Assembly: GCA_028456385.1 (NCBI GenBank)
Contig: JALNQF010000121.1
Coordinates: 62,001 to 126,000 of the forward strand
Length of the DNA stretch: 64,000 nt
Direction: 5' to 3'
Origin: Ophiosphaerella korrae
Taxonomy: Eukaryota; Ascomycota; Dothideomycetes; Pleosporales; Phaeosphaeriaceae
Part shown: positions 62,201-64,000 of the stretch, piece by piece
Layout of the letters: the number at the start of each line of letters is the position of its first letter
Numbering within the stretch: position 1 is the first letter of the stretch
Made by a program: the position numbers and the translations under genes
Notes under the pieces: model-generated
What the model saw: only the letters and a program-made list of their open reading frames with translations
What the model was told of the DNA's origin: nothing
Databases searched by the model: none

Positions 62201-64000
62201 TTATAAATAAGAACTAATACTTACTACTATAAATAAATAGAATATAAGATAAACTATAAAGAGTAAGAATCTTTATAAAACTAGATATCTAGAATACTTA
62301 CTACTAGATTAGAATTAAAAAAGGTAATAAGTAGAAAATAGCGTTTAGAATATAATATAGACTATATAAATATATAGTTATACTATTTAGCTTAATAAAC
62401 GTACTAGTAGTATTCTAAAAAAGAATTAATATAGTACTAAGAGAGTACTTAGACGTATTTATATTTATATACTTAGATAATATCTTTATATTCTTAGAAA
62501 TAGAAGAAGAGTATATATAATATATATATAAAGTACTAAAGAAACTATTAGAAAATAAACTATTTCTTAAAATAAAGAAATATAAGTTCTATATAAAAGA
62601 AATAGATTTCTTTAGGTTTATTATTAAACTAGGAAAGATAAAGATTAACTTAGAAAAGATTAAGTTAATTAATAAATAGCTAATACTAAAAAACCTAAAA
62701 GAAGAAGAATAGTTTTATAAGCTAGCTAACTTCTATAAAAAGTTAATAGTAAGATAGTCTAAAGATATAAAACTAATAATACAACTTATAAAGAGAGATA
62801 TACTATTTAAATAGATAAAAGAATATAATAAAGTATTTAAGAAGATTAAGAAGAAATTTATAGAAAACCTAGTTATTAGAATATATAACCTAGACCTACT
62901 AGTAATAGTAAAAATAGATATATCTAATTTAGTCTATAGAATAGTACTAATATAGAAAGACCTAGAGACTAAAAAAGAATACTTAGTTAAATACTTTTCT
63001 AAGAAAATAAAAGAAGTAGAACTTAATTACTTAATCTATAATAAAGAAATACTAGTAATCTATAAAGTATTTAGATAATAGAGAGTATATCTATAAAAAG
63101 TAAAGTACTAGATAAAAGTTTATATAGACTATAAAAATCTTATAAGATTTATAATAAATAAAGAACTATTATAATACTATATAAAATAGTAGAAATTCTT
63201 ATTAATATATAATATAGAAATTATATATATAAATAAAAAAAGATAACTAATTTATAGATATTTTTAGTAGAAGACTAGACTTATAAAAAGTAGTAAGTAC
63301 TACTAGTATAGTTCTAGTTAAGAATAAAAAAAGATATTTAGTTCTAAATATACTTAAGATAGCTATAATACTTAAAAGAAAAAGTAGTAAGCTAGATAAA
63401 TAGATTTAGAAAATAATAAAAAAAGTATCTAAAAAAATAAAGAAACTAAAAATCTAAGAAAAATTTATATAAGCTTATAGAAGAATATATATTCTAAAGA
63501 AGATCTAAAGAGAATTTATATAATAATTCTATAAGCTACTAGTATATAGCTACTAAAGTATTAAAAAAATATTAGATAGACTACTATATAACTACTATAT
63601 TCTAAAAGTAAGATAATTAGTAATAGAAGTACAATAAAACTATATAGAATACTATAAAATTAAATAAAATAGATATATACTATATAGAATACTATAACTA
63701 GTAAAAGTACTAGTATAACTATAAAGAGTTATTATAATAGACTTTATTATAAAATTACCTAAGTCTAAAGACTTAATATTAAGAGTAAAATATAATAAAA
63801 TTATAATAATAGTAAATAAACTTATAAAGTATATATACTTCTAACTATATAAAAAGAAAAGTAGAATAGAAGTTACTATATACTAAGTTTTAGGAATAGT
63901 AATTAGTTAATATAGACTACTAGATAAAATTATTATAGATAGAGATATATAATTTATATTAAAACTATAGAGAATAATAATAGTATAATTAGGAATATAA
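58859..64000 (+). mobile_element. Ty3/gypsy element, 5' LTR to integrase, truncated by window edge
   Basis: The 5' LTR is 58,859-59,298. Gag follows (about 59.35-60.5 kb) with two zinc-knuckle remnants near 60,265-60,370 in which Cys codons have become Tyr codons. The protease motif DSGA survives as NSKA near 61,600. Reverse transcriptase has YLDN in place of YxDD near 62,470. RNase H spans about 62.88-63.3 kb, and the integrase core DFIIKLPKSK is near 63,740. The order PR-RT-RH-IN defines Ty3/gypsy. All changes fit G-to-A or C-to-T transitions. The element is dead, and its 3' end lies beyond the window. Confidence 0.82.

Larger units (their letters stand above)
39440..64000. repeat. AT-rich isochore with RIP signature
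   Basis: The whole span is AT-rich and almost lacks the dinucleotides CpA and TpG, while TpA is abundant and CpT, CpC and CpG still occur. That is the pattern left by RIP, which changes CpA to TpA in duplicated DNA. All decipherable content is LTR retrotransposon. The only open frame above 200 bases (49,733-49,975) is meaningless. Stops appear where the gypsy family has Gln or Trp codons. Confidence 0.92.

Overview
The window is chromosomal DNA of a filamentous ascomycete. The evidence is short spliceosomal introns of about 45-100 nt, a class III chitin synthase, a HET-domain gene, an Argonaute, and a large AT-rich block with the dinucleotide signature of repeat-induced point mutation (RIP). 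Dothideomycetes is a reasonable guess from this architecture, but nothing here proves the class.

Positions 1-38,330 are a gene-rich segment of normal base composition with 15 well-supported genes. In order they are: the 3' end of a p24 cargo receptor (ERV25-like); SLY1, an ER-Golgi SM protein; a PNUTS/Ref2-like PP1 regulator; a Barentsz/CASC3-like protein; a class III chitin synthase; a DUF218-like protein; RIB7 (riboflavin); UBC12 (NEDD8 E2); ILV5 (branched-chain amino acids) with a Leu3-type site upstream; a membrane-anchored cupin-like protein with a poly-Asp tract; a transporter-like/DUF3431 fusion; a HET-domain protein; a universal stress protein; mitochondrial ribosomal protein uS7m; and a full-length Argonaute. 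For the multi-exon genes the exons were joined by hand from splice sites, and every recognised gene gives an uninterrupted frame. A sixteenth, unrecognised six-exon gene is proposed at 28,845-29,608.

From about 38.9 kb to the end (64,000) the DNA is an AT-rich isochore with almost no CpA or TpG and no intact genes. It is made of nested, decayed Ty3/gypsy LTR retrotransposons. The pieces are: head-to-head LTRs at 40.3-41.4 kb, one carrying a 45-bp minisatellite; a complete minus-strand element with matched 429-bp LTRs (42,776-49,807); a truncated minus-strand relative (49,808-53,716) whose LTR holds a GC-normal island; a solo LTR (54,629-55,069); a remnant of a second gypsy lineage (about 55.1-57.67 kb); a plus-strand LTR plus gag fragment (57,674-58,858); and a plus-strand element (58,859 onward) running off the window within integrase.

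How they fit together: most genes are housekeeping and unlinked in function. ERV25 and SLY1 both serve ER-Golgi traffic and lie tail to tail. The right side becomes more accessory (HET, DUF3431, Argonaute) towards the isochore. An Argonaute, part of RNA silencing, is therefore the last gene before a block of RIP-inactivated transposons.
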